Shown here one piece after another: positions 27,739 to 36,820 of a stretch of DNA of 64,000 bases (within the stretch, counting starts at the first letter, position 1; each line of letters starts with the position of its first letter). Source of the stretch: Deltaproteobacteria bacterium (GTDB lineage Bacteria > Myxococcota > XYA12-FULL-58-9). The stretch spans positions 62,001 to 126,000 of the forward strand of contig JACRCV010000056.1 in assembly GCA_016218825.1 (NCBI GenBank), read 5' to 3'. The position numbers were made by a program, and so were the translations under genes. Below the pieces are notes generated by a model. That model did not search any database. It saw only the letters and a list, made by a program, of their open reading frames with translations, and was not told where the DNA came from.

Positions 27739-28134
27739 CTATTGCGACTCCGCCTGCTTCTTCTCCAACAACCAGGCGATCTTCTTGAACAACAGGCCGA
27801 AGTGCACCGGCTTGGTTTCGTATTCGGCGGCGCCGAGCTCCAGACCGAGCAGGCGGTCGGACTGGCCGTCGCGCGCGGTTACGAAGATGACAACGGCCCC
27901 TTGGGTGATCCCGGCCTTCTGCAGGCTCACGAACACGTCGCGGCCGTCCATGCCCGGCAGCGAGATGTCGAGGAGGATCACCTGCGGCCGTTCCTTGGTG
28001 GCGACGTCGACCGCGTGCAGCCCGTTGCCGGCGACGAAGACCTCGTACCCCTTCGCCTTGGCGTAGATGGCCATCGCCTTGGAGATATCCGGATCGTCTT
28101 CGACGACGAGGATCTTGGTCGGCGCGGTGCTCAT
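27739..28134 (-). CDS. Stand-alone response regulator receiver domain
   Basis: A 131-residue single receiver domain from ATG 28134 with GGAGG upstream. It shows the acidic pair (VVEDDPD), the phospho-acceptor Asp in VILLDISLPGMDG, the Thr in IFVTARDG and the Lys in YETKPVHF. No output domain follows, so it works like CheY or DivK-type regulators through protein contact. It is transcribed away from the LAS-peptidase-like gene at 28325 across a 190-base region with two inverted repeats. It lies 111 bases upstream of the MepA-like gene, so it may belong to the same transcript. No cognate histidine kinase is in the window. Confidence 0.92.
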   Translation of the reverse strand: MSTAPTKILVVEDDPDISKAMAIYAKAKGYEVFVAGNGLHAVDVATKERPQVILLDISLPGMDGRDVFVSLQKAGITQGAVVIFVTARDGQSDRLLGLELGAAEYETKPVHFGLLFKKIAWLLEKKQAESQ

Positions 28135-28185
28135 GAGGCCTCCAGGGCGACGGGCCAGTGCCGGGAACGACCGGCAACATACCGA

Positions 28186-28260
28186 GCCGGCAGCGAAGAC
28201 GCAAACGGGATCCGCTGCCGGCCTTGGGCGCGAAATTGGGACTCGGCAAGAACGCCCAAG
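28186..28260. promoter_or_regulatory. Two adjacent inverted repeats in a divergent intergenic region
   Basis: GCCGGCAGCG (28186-28195) pairs perfectly with CGCTGCCGGC (28213-28222). Immediately next to it CTTGGGCG (28223-28230) pairs with CGCCCAAG (28253-28260). They lie between the divergent response-regulator and LAS-peptidase-like genes. They could be operator sites or RNA hairpins in a leader; the sequence alone does not decide. Confidence 0.5.
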
Positions 28261-28324
28261 AATCCCCCTGAATTCCGGCAACGTTCGCGGGCGGGCCGCC
28301 GATAACCACGGTGAGGCACTCTAG

Positions 28325-29503
28325 ATGCGTGACCAAGGCGCCCAAGCTGCGAGCGGCTTCCCCCGGGGCCACCCGCAGTACCGCTTTCGCGGTCGGGCCA
28401 CGAAGGACCTGGGCGTGGAGCCGCGGCGGGCGCTGGCGGTGTTCCGAGCGCTGAACCTCGCCGACGACGTCACCGGCAGCCACAAGCTCCTGTCGTTCGC
28501 CGGCCGGCGGGTCGGAGACGACCGCGCGGCGCTGGTGATCGCGCCCTCGGACTGCAACGCCCTCGCCGTGTCGCTGCGCGCCGCCGGTTACCCCCTCAAC
28601 GACGACGGCATCCGCGCCTTCAAGATGGAGCGCGGCTTCTCGGACGCGGTGCGCATCGGGCCCGACGTGGCGCGCGCCTACGCCCGCTTCGTCGGCGGCG
28701 TCGAGACCAAGCTCAACGTCGGCGCCCAGGAGTGGACCCGCCTCTCCGAAGAGGTGAAGAACGCCGTCAGCCTGTTGCTGCTCATCGGCCGCCGGCCCGA
28801 GATCTTGACCGCGGTCCGCGCCGCGCTCGGCATCCGCGACGCGGCGTCGGCGCCCCAGGGCACCATCCTCGTCGGCAGGGTCTCGGGCGAGCGCTTGGTT
28901 GAATGGGCGCACGTCCACGGCTGGGCCCTCGATCGGCACGGCCTCGCCCGCATCGCCCGCGCCCGCGGCGCACCGACCGCGACCATCGACGAGGACCTGA
29001 GCCGCTTCGTCGCGAGCGCGGTGCGCTGCGTCGGCGAGCCGACCCACGACTACAAGCGCCTGGTCGGCGAAGGGCACACGCTGAATCGCCGCACGGTCTT
29101 CATGTTGAAGGCCGCGGAGCGCCTGCTGCCGCGGGAGGTGCGCTTCCGGGTCCTGCAGGGGTCGTACCTCGGGGGCGTCGAGCGCGGCGCGCACCCGCAC
29201 ATGGGCGGCGGCGTCGTCGATCTGGCGGAGGACGGGCTCGAAGCGGAGAACATCGAGCGCGTGGTGCAGGCCTTGAGGAGCGTGGGCTTCGCCGCCTGGC
29301 ACCGGACCCGCTCCGACCACCCCCACATCCACGCGGTGGCGATCGGTGACCGGGAGCTGTCGCCGGCGGCGCGCTGGCAGGTCAACGCCTACTTCGCGGG
29401 CCGCGACGGCCGCAGCCGCAAGGACCGTGATCCGCACCGCCACGTCGAGGTCGCGCTGCCGGCGTGGGTCACGAAGTACCGCATCGGTGCCGTCGACCCA
29501 TGA
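28325..29503 (+). CDS. PG-binding/LAS metallopeptidase-like protein
   Basis: A 392-residue protein without signal peptide. Residues about 80-120 look like a PG_binding_1 repeat (AVSLRAAGYPLNDDGIRAF, then SDAVRIGPDVARAY). The middle region is helical and unrecognised. The C-terminal third carries zinc motifs of the LAS fold: H-x6-D in HMGGGVVDL (His292, Asp299) and H-x-H in HPHIHAVAIG (His334, His336). This agrees with D-Ala-D-Ala carboxypeptidase or endopeptidase relatives, though overall similarity to the 327-residue protein at 26644 is low. It is divergent from the response regulator, and its stop overlaps the start of the GNAT gene (ATGA), so those two are coupled. Activity is inferred from motifs only. 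Confidence 0.8.
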   Translation: MRDQGAQAASGFPRGHPQYRFRGRATKDLGVEPRRALAVFRALNLADDVTGSHKLLSFAGRRVGDDRAALVIAPSDCNALAVSLRAAGYPLNDDGIRAFKMERGFSDAVRIGPDVARAYARFVGGVETKLNVGAQEWTRLSEEVKNAVSLLLLIGRRPEILTAVRAALGIRDAASAPQGTILVGRVSGERLVEWAHVHGWALDRHGLARIARARGAPTATIDEDLSRFVASAVRCVGEPTHDYKRLVGEGHTLNRRTVFMLKAAERLLPREVRFRVLQGSYLGGVERGAHPHMGGGVVDLAEDGLEAENIERVVQALRSVGFAAWHRTRSDHPHIHAVAIGDRELSPAARWQVNAYFAGRDGRSRKDRDPHRHVEVALPAWVTKYRIGAVDP

Positions 29504-29967
29504 CCGACGATGCCGCGTCGATTCGCGTCGCGACCCTCAACGATCTCGACACGGTGGTGACGCTGATGGAGGAGCTGGTCGCCGAGCTCGGGCCGCCGGA
29601 GCTCGCCTGCCGGCTGCGGGCGCGCCTCCGCCCCGATCTGCACCGCGCCCTGCAGTCACCGGCGGTGCGCGTGTTCTTGGCCGCGATCGGCGGCGAGATC
29701 GTGGGCTTGAGCCGCGGCGACGTCTTGAGCCTCGACCCGATCTTCCGGCTGCGCGACGACCAGCGCTGCGGCTACATCGACCAGATGTACGTGCGCGCCG
29801 GCTTCCGCCACGCGGGGCTCGGCAAGCAACTGCTCGGCTGCTGTGAAGCCTGGTTTCGCGAGCAGGGCATCGGCCACGCGTTGCTGCACGCCGCGCCCCG
29901 CGCCGCGCGCTTCTATGCCCGCGAGGGGTACCTGCCCAATCGGGAGATGTTCAAGAAGCTGATGTAG
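29500..29967 (+). CDS. GNAT-family N-acetyltransferase
   Basis: A 155-residue single-domain GNAT protein. The start is taken at ATG 29500, which overlaps the TGA of the preceding gene in ATGA. The acetyl-CoA-binding segment is IDQMYVRAGFRHAGLGKQLL, close to the RxGxG/A motif A (R-H-A-G-L-G). A C-terminal ARFYAREGYLP is typical of the family. The acceptor substrate cannot be inferred. Coupling to the LAS-peptidase-like gene suggests a shared transcript. Confidence 0.88.
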   Translation: MTDDAASIRVATLNDLDTVVTLMEELVAELGPPELACRLRARLRPDLHRALQSPAVRVFLAAIGGEIVGLSRGDVLSLDPIFRLRDDQRCGYIDQMYVRAGFRHAGLGKQLLGCCEAWFREQGIGHALLHAAPRAARFYAREGYLPNREMFKKLM

Positions 29968-29981
29968 AGGGTCGGGGCCCG

Positions 29982-31838
29982 CTAGGCGCCGAACAACGCC
30001 GCGACCTCGCGGGCGGACAGGATCCTGACCACCGGCCGACCGTGCGGGACTTGGCGCTGTAGATCGACGCCGTCCAACGCCGCGAGCAACGCCGGCAGCC
30101 CGGCCGGGCTCCACGCCCCGCCTCTCTGACGAACGGCACCGAGCGCCGCCCGCCCGAGCAAGCGCGCCGTGGCCGCCGCGCCCAAGAGATCGACGCCGGC
30201 CGCCTGAAGGACCGCGAGCTCCGCGATCAGCTCGCGCCCGAGCTCGGCCGCGTCGGCGCCGCCCAGGTCCTCCGGGACGGCGCGCAGCGCGAAACGGTCC
30301 GGGCCGATGGCCTCGAGCTCGAAGCCCACCGTCGCGAGCACCGCCGCGCTCGCCGCGACGAGCGCCGTCTGTGGACCCGAGGTCGACACGATCGCCGGCA
30401 ACACCAACGAGGTGCGCGCGATCTCCCCCGCCGCTCGTGCCGCCGCCAGGCGCTCGTACGCGAGGCGATGCAGGGCCGCGTCGCGGTCGACGAGCACCAG
30501 CGCGTCCGCGGCCGCACAGACGATGACGTTCTCGAAGGCCAAGCCCAGCGGCACGAGGCGCGCGAACCGCCCCAGGGCAATCGAGTTCTCGCCCTTTTGA
30601 TTCCCGGCGGGCGCCTCGCGCCCGTCCTCCCCACCCCCACCCCGGAGCGTCGCCTGCGGCGCCGCTCTCGGCCCGCCCCCGGGTGGGGCGGGCAACATCG
30701 GTCCACCTCGATTGAATCGGGCCCGGGCGTCGGAGAGCGCCACCCGGGCCGAGAGCGCTGAGACGCGATCGGTGATCGCGAGCCGGCGCGAAGAGGCAGC
30801 GTGCTGCCACGGCGCCGCCGTCAACAGCTCGCTGACCGCGCCCTCCACCAGGCGATAGATCCGCTCCGGCTCGCGAAAGCGAACCTCGAGCTTCTGCGGA
30901 TGGACGTTGACGTCGACGTCGGCGGGCGGCAGCTGCAGATGGACGATGGCGAAGGGCGAACGCCCCGGCGCCAGCACCGCTCGATACCCCTCCAACAGCG
31001 CCCGCTGCAGCATCCGCTCCCGAACGTAGCGACCGTTGACGAAGAAATAGAGCCCCCGGCTGTCGGCGCGCGACGCCGCGGGCGGCGCCGCCAAGAGCGA
31101 GACGCTGGCCGCGTGATCGGCGCGCCCCACCGAGAACAGCGCCGGCACCTTGGGGCCGAGCGCCGCGTAGCCGCGCTCAAAGGCGGTGGCCCGCTCGCTC
31201 AGATCCAACAGCCGCCGCCCGCCGGCCACGACGATCACCCCGCCGCGGCCGGAGCCGAGACAGACCCGCAGCGCCGCCTCCACCGCGTGCGCCTGCTCGG
31301 TCGCGACCGAGCGCATGAAGGCCCGGCGCGCCGGCGTGTTGAAGAACAGGTCCGCCACCTCCACCGTCGTCCCCACCGGGGCGCCGACCGCGACCACGCT
31401 CTCGACCCGCCCGCCCGCCGCCGTGAGCCGGGTCGCGACGCCGTCCTGCGGCCGCCGACTCGTGAGCGTCAGCCGCGACACCGCCGCGATCGACGCCAAC
31501 GCCTCGCCGCGAAACCCCAGGGTGCGGATCGCGAACAGGTCTTCGGCGCGCCGGAGCTTGGAGGTCGCGTGGTAGAGCAACGCCCGCGGCACGTCGGCCT
31601 TCCCCATGCCGCCGCCGTCGTCGCTGACCGCGATCCGCGCCAGCCCGCCGTGCTCGAGGCTCACCTGCACCAGCCGGGCGCCGGCGTCGAACGAGTTCTC
31701 GAGCAGCTCTTTGACGATGGAGGCCGGCCGCTCGATCACCTCGCCGGCGGCGATGCAGTTGATGACGTCGTCGTCGAGGAGCGCGATGACGCCGTCCGCC
31801 GGGCGCCCGTCACTCCCCGCTGGCGGCGGCGCGGTCAT
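29982..31838 (-). CDS. mutL: DNA mismatch repair protein MutL
   Basis: A 618-residue protein; ATG 31838 places the conserved start of the GHKL ATPase domain (VINCIAAGEVIERPASIVKEL) normally. ATP-binding motifs ELLENSFDAGA, DDGGGMG and GFRGEALASI are intact. MutL couples MutS mismatch recognition to downstream nucleases. The C-terminal dimerisation domain is present, but the endonuclease motif DQHAxxE is degenerate (DRDAALHRLAYE). The Cys before HGRP in the last motif is also missing (VPHGRPVVRIL), so nicking activity is doubtful. The interdomain linker contains an in-frame copy of an interspersed hairpin repeat (30594-30693). It is 26 bases downstream of the FHA-GGDEF gene. Confidence 0.95.
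   Translation of the reverse strand: MTAPPPAGSDGRPADGVIALLDDDVINCIAAGEVIERPASIVKELLENSFDAGARLVQVSLEHGGLARIAVSDDGGGMGKADVPRALLYHATSKLRRAEDLFAIRTLGFRGEALASIAAVSRLTLTSRRPQDGVATRLTAAGGRVESVVAVGAPVGTTVEVADLFFNTPARRAFMRSVATEQAHAVEAALRVCLGSGRGGVIVVAGGRRLLDLSERATAFERGYAALGPKVPALFSVGRADHAASVSLLAAPPAASRADSRGLYFFVNGRYVRERMLQRALLEGYRAVLAPGRSPFAIVHLQLPPADVDVNVHPQKLEVRFREPERIYRLVEGAVSELLTAAPWQHAASSRRLAITDRVSALSARVALSDARARFNRGGPMLPAPPGGGPRAAPQATLRGGGGEDGREAPAGNQKGENSIALGRFARLVPLGLAFENVIVCAAADALVLVDRDAALHRLAYERLAAARAAGEIARTSLVLPAIVSTSGPQTALVAASAAVLATVGFELEAIGPDRFALRAVPEDLGGADAAELGRELIAELAVLQAAGVDLLGAAATARLLGRAALGAVRQRGGAWSPAGLPALLAALDGVDLQRQVPHGRPVVRILSAREVAALFGA
30594..30693 (-). repeat. Interspersed hairpin repeat, full-length copy inside mutL
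   Basis: On the minus strand: hairpin 1 (GCCCGCCCC/GGGGCGGGC, 9 bp, 30671-30693), a spacer with GGGGTGGGGGTGGGGAG, hairpin 2 (CGGGCGC/GCGCCCG, 30608-30624), then GGGAATCAAAAGG. The same order occurs at 50890-50983, and the last part at 42975-43009 and 51167-51232. It encodes an in-frame Gly/Pro-rich stretch in the MutL linker. Confidence 0.7.
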
Positions 31839-31864
31839 CGGTGGCGTCGACTCGGGCGGCAGAC

Positions 31865-32755
<891 letters not shown>

Positions 32756-32767
32756 GTCCTCGAACGC

Positions 32768-34126
32768 CTACGATTCCTGGGCCATCGCCTCGCGCCTGGC
32801 GACCCGTGCTACCTCAGCATCATAGCCGACCTTGCCGAGCAGACCCAATGCCATCCGCTTGCTTGCCTCGATCCCGGGCTGGTCGAACGGGTTGATACCC
32901 ATCACGATCCCGGCGGTGGCGCAAGCCGCCTCGAACAACAGCAACAGTCCCCCGAAGCCGGCCTCGTCCAAGACCGGCACCTGGACGTCGATGACCGGCA
33001 CGCCCGCGTCGAGCAGGGCCGCGCGGGTGCCGCGGCGCTCGGCGTGCAGCAGGTCGGAGAGCTCGCGGCCGTGGAGGAACTCGAGCTCCGGGTGATCGGC
33101 GAGCTCGTCGGGGATGGTGAGCGAATGGCGGGTCTGTTTGACCGACAACAGCGCCACCACCTTGTCCTTCGGGCCTTCGACGAAGAGCTGCAGCTGCGCG
33201 TGCTGGTCGGTGGCGCCGAGCGCCGGGATCGGCGTCTGGCCGTGGTGCACCACCTCGCCCAGGCGGTTGACGCGCTTCGCCAGCGACTCGGCCCACAGCT
33301 GCACGAACCACTGCGTCGTGACCCGGAGCGCGTCGCAGTACGGCATCAGCACCAAGGAGGTGCGTCCCAGATCGCGGTGCGCGAGGTAGGCGCCGGCCGC
33401 GAACAGGCAGGCGGGGTTGTGGAGCACGTCGTCGCCGGTGACCCGGCCGAGCATCGCCGCGGCGCCGTCCAAGAGCGCCTGGATGTCGATGCCCAAGAAC
33501 GCCGCCGGCAGCAGGCCCACCGGGGTCAGGACGCTGTAGCGACCGCCGACGTTCGTCGGGATCTCGAAGGCGCGGATCCCCTCGCTGTGCGACAGCTCCC
33601 GGAGCAGCCCGTTCTCCGGATCGGTGACGAAGGTCATCCGCGCCCGGGTCTCGCCCGCCCCGAGCGTCACCCGGAACCAGCGCCGCATGATGAGCATCAG
33701 CGCCAGGGTCTCGACGGTCTTGCCGCTCTTGGTGATCGCGACCATCGCGGTGCGCGCCGGATCGAGGTGCTCGAGCAGCACCGCGAAGGTGTCGGGATCG
33801 ACGTTGTCGACGAAGTGCACCCGGAAGGGTCGGAGGACGAGCGGCGCGAGCGCGGCCACCAGCGCCTGACCGCCGGTCGACGAGCCGCCGATCCCGAGCA
33901 CCACCAGGTCGTCGGCGAGCGAGCGCAGGCGCGTGACCTCGGCCAGGATCGCCTTCGCGACCTCGCGGTTGCCGGCGACGTCGTAGAAGCCGACGTCCTG
34001 GCCGCGGCGACTCATCAGCTCGCGGTGGGCGTTCTTCAGCTCGGGCTCGATCGCCTCGAGGCGGTCGTGGCCGACGCCGCCTTCGCAGACCGGGGCGAAC
34101 AGGCCGTCGATGCAAACTTTGATCAT
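32768..34126 (-). CDS. pgi: Glucose-6-phosphate isomerase
   Basis: A 452-residue enzyme. ATG 34126 is preferred over the in-frame TTG two codons upstream because GAGG is placed well for it. Sugar-isomerase SIS motifs are visible: VLGIGGSSTGGQAL, MVAITKSGKTVETLALM, PTNVGGRYSVLTPVGLLP and the C-terminal VMGINPFDQPGIEASKR typical of PGI. It interconverts glucose-6-phosphate and fructose-6-phosphate in the cytoplasm. The length is in the range of the shorter bacterial PGI class. It heads the pgi, FHA-GGDEF, mutL gene group. Confidence 0.95.
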   Translation of the reverse strand: MIKVCIDGLFAPVCEGGVGHDRLEAIEPELKNAHRELMSRRGQDVGFYDVAGNREVAKAILAEVTRLRSLADDLVVLGIGGSSTGGQALVAALAPLVLRPFRVHFVDNVDPDTFAVLLEHLDPARTAMVAITKSGKTVETLALMLIMRRWFRVTLGAGETRARMTFVTDPENGLLRELSHSEGIRAFEIPTNVGGRYSVLTPVGLLPAAFLGIDIQALLDGAAAMLGRVTGDDVLHNPACLFAAGAYLAHRDLGRTSLVLMPYCDALRVTTQWFVQLWAESLAKRVNRLGEVVHHGQTPIPALGATDQHAQLQLFVEGPKDKVVALLSVKQTRHSLTIPDELADHPELEFLHGRELSDLLHAERRGTRAALLDAGVPVIDVQVPVLDEAGFGGLLLLFEAACATAGIVMGINPFDQPGIEASKRMALGLLGKVGYDAEVARVARREAMAQES

Positions 34127-34230
34127 CTCCAAGCCTCGCGCCCACCGCCCCCCGGACGCGGGCGGAGACCCTCAATCGCCGAGGGTGTGCCTCCGCCTGC
34201 TGCCCGTGAGCCCGCCGCTGGTAGCTCGGG

Positions 34231-36648
34231 TCAGTTGACCGTGACGTTCAGACTTTGAACCGCGAAGCCGGTCGTCACGTCGAGCAGCGTCCCCAACGTC
34301 GTGCCGTTGTTCGCGGCCAGGTCGTCGAGCGTGCTGCCCGGCGCCCGGAAACGGATGTGGGTGATGTTGATCTCGCTGTCGGCGGTCGGCGCAAACGGAT
34401 CCGGCAGCGGGTTGCCGGAGGCGACGCTCGCCGGCACCTGCGGCGCGGTGAAGGTGCCGCCCTCGGCGGGGTAGAACACGTTCCAGCGGGTCGTGAGCCC
34501 GATCCAGTCCGGGTTGCTGGTGTCGGTGTCCTTCACTTCCTTGGTCGCCGCCGTCACCCAGTGCACCTGGGCGTCGGCGTTGGCCGTCACCGTGAAGGTG
34601 CGGCCGAGGGTCGTCGTCGGCTCGGCCGGGAAGCTCGGGAACGGCACGTCCAGCTGGGTGCTGGCGCCGACCGTCGGCTCGGCGCGGACCACGGTCGCGG
34701 TGACGCGGATGGTGTTCGACTGGGTGCTGTCGGCGAGAGCGCTGATCGGGAACGACAGCGCGATCGTCAGCCACTCTTGATCCTCCAGGCCGCCGTGGGC
34801 CTTGGCGTGGAACATGCCGACGTGGTCGGTGGCGAGCTCCGAGGTCGGGACGCCCGGAGGACAACCGTTCTTCGTCGGATCCGGATCGTACTGGCACGGC
34901 AGGCCGCCGTTGATGTGGCCGTCGAAGTCGCCGGGGTAGTTGGTCCGATCCAGGCAGTGGGTCGTGGTGCAGTCGAGGCCGGCGGTGATGCCGAGCGGCA
35001 CGAAGCCGTAGCCCTTGGAGTTGACACCGGTCAGCACCACCACGCCCTCCATCTTCCGGCCGTCGGTCGCCCCCGGGTCGGCGGGCAGCGCCGCGACCTG
35101 GAGATCGCTGAACGACAACAGCGGCTCGCGGATCGCCAGCTTGCCGTACGGCGAGCCGGTGTCGAGCAACGGGAAGTTGCCGGTGGGATCGGTGCGGTTC
35201 GGGCCGTACTCGTCGTCGATGTAGTTCTCCCACGTCGACAGCGCCACTTCCTTGGCCGGCAGGTCACCCTTGACGCCCGAGGCGAAGCGGGCGAACAGCG
35301 GCAGCAGGTTGTTGAACACCGCGCCGAAGTCCAGGGTCACGCCGCAGTCGCCGTCGCAGGTGCAGCCGGCGTCGCAGACGTTCTGGGTCGCGTCGCAGGT
35401 GCACTCCGACAAGAACGGCGTCAGGACGTTGATGAGCCCGGAGAGATCCGCGATCTCCACCTCGCCGCCCATCCCCCAGGCGTAACGCCGCCCCGGCTGC
35501 ACCACGACGTCGAAGTGCGACTTGATCGGGTTGGTGGCGAGCGACAACACCACGCCGCCGGGGAGCGGCGACCACTGGTTCGAGATGATCCCGGGGATGT
35601 CCACCTTGTAACAGCCGGCGGGATGATTGCCGTTGGCGTCGACCTGCGAGCAGTTGGCCTGGGTGATCGGGCCGACGAAGAGATCGAGGTCGAAGTTCAA
35701 CAGGGTCTTCAACAGGAAGCTGCCGGAGATGATGCCGAACTTGATGGTCTTGGCGCGGCCGCCCAACACCAGCTTCTCGTAGGTGCTGTAGTCGGGCTTG
35801 CCGGTGAAGCCGGCTGTGGTCTTCGGCACCTTGCGGGCCGCGAGCGGGATGGTCACGTCCGAGACCTTCGCCGCGTCCAGGCCGACGATCGACAGGTAGT
35901 TGTAACCCGGCGCGAACACGCTCACGGTGTAGGCGCCGGACACCGGGTTCGCGGTGGTCACGATGCCGTTGGCGCCCGAGGTCAGGGTCTCGTCGGGGTT
36001 GCCGTCGCCGGCGCCGAGGTCGACGTAGATGGTGGCCCCGGCCACCGGCTGCGCGGTGCGATCGTCGGCGACGTAGAACCGGACCTTGCCGCCGCCCGCG
36101 GCTGCGCCCTGATGGACCAGGCTCGCGGTGCAGGTGGCGTAGGTGCCGGCCTTCGCGGTCAAGGTCGCGGTGCCGGCCGATCCCGGGCTGGCGGCGGTCA
36201 GCCGGCCGGTCGTCGACACGGTGAACAGCGAGGTGTCGTCGATGGTGTAGGTGAAGGTCGAGCCCGGCAGCGGCAGGCCGCCCTTGGCGGCCAGGACCAC
36301 GCTGACCTGGGTCTCGCCGCCCGCGGCGAGCGCGATGGTCGGCGTGCCGGTCGCCTCGAGCTCGCCGGCGCCGTTCACCACGTGGCAGTCACAGCCGGTG
36401 AACTCGCACTTCTCGGAGATCGAGGTGCAGGCGCGCGAGTCGGCATCACAGAACGAGCCGTCGCCGCACGAATCCGGGGTGCAGCCGAACACCGCGCAGC
36501 AGCCGCTCTCGCAGGTGTAGCCCACCGCGCAGTCCCACGGCACCGCACACGCCTGGGCGTCCCCGCAGCTGGTGGTCTCCGTCTCGTCGCCGCCGCAACC
36601 CGAAAGGCCGATGGCCAGCATGGCAACGCACATCCCAACATGTCGCAT
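34231..36648 (-). CDS. Large Cys-rich lipoprotein with Ig-like domains
   Basis: An 805-residue protein. ATG 36648 has a GGAGG Shine-Dalgarno and gives a clear lipoprotein signal (MRHVGMCVAMLAIGLSGC); the frame upstream to 36708 is not used. Residues about 20-85 are Cys-rich (CESGCCAVFGCTPDSCGDG). Residues about 90-180 resemble a bacterial Ig-like domain (GGETQVSVVLAAKGGLPL, FTVSTTGRLTAASPG). Residues about 185-280 look like a carboxypeptidase-regulatory-like beta-sandwich (AGATIYVDLGAGDGNPD, YTVSVFAPGYNYLSI). The remainder is beta-rich with one inserted Cys cluster (CDATQNVCDAGCTCDGDC). No enzyme motif is seen. Likely an outer-membrane surface protein; function unknown. Confidence 0.85.
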   Translation of the reverse strand: MRHVGMCVAMLAIGLSGCGGDETETTSCGDAQACAVPWDCAVGYTCESGCCAVFGCTPDSCGDGSFCDADSRACTSISEKCEFTGCDCHVVNGAGELEATGTPTIALAAGGETQVSVVLAAKGGLPLPGSTFTYTIDDTSLFTVSTTGRLTAASPGSAGTATLTAKAGTYATCTASLVHQGAAAGGGKVRFYVADDRTAQPVAGATIYVDLGAGDGNPDETLTSGANGIVTTANPVSGAYTVSVFAPGYNYLSIVGLDAAKVSDVTIPLAARKVPKTTAGFTGKPDYSTYEKLVLGGRAKTIKFGIISGSFLLKTLLNFDLDLFVGPITQANCSQVDANGNHPAGCYKVDIPGIISNQWSPLPGGVVLSLATNPIKSHFDVVVQPGRRYAWGMGGEVEIADLSGLINVLTPFLSECTCDATQNVCDAGCTCDGDCGVTLDFGAVFNNLLPLFARFASGVKGDLPAKEVALSTWENYIDDEYGPNRTDPTGNFPLLDTGSPYGKLAIREPLLSFSDLQVAALPADPGATDGRKMEGVVVLTGVNSKGYGFVPLGITAGLDCTTTHCLDRTNYPGDFDGHINGGLPCQYDPDPTKNGCPPGVPTSELATDHVGMFHAKAHGGLEDQEWLTIALSFPISALADSTQSNTIRVTATVVRAEPTVGASTQLDVPFPSFPAEPTTTLGRTFTVTANADAQVHWVTAATKEVKDTDTSNPDWIGLTTRWNVFYPAEGGTFTAPQVPASVASGNPLPDPFAPTADSEINITHIRFRAPGSTLDDLAANNGTTLGTLLDVTTGFAVQSLNVTVN

Positions 36649-36820
36649 ATTTTCCTCCGGCGCAGTCTTGCTCGCGAGAACCTTCAGACGCCGACGGCCG
36701 CGCTTCATGCGAGAGCCGCCGATGCCGGTCTCGGCTGGGGCGGCACCTTAGAAAGGCCGGCGCGCCTCGTCAAGCGGCAAATGACGAGCCGCGTCAGCGG
36801 CCGAGCGTCGAGAGCGGCGG

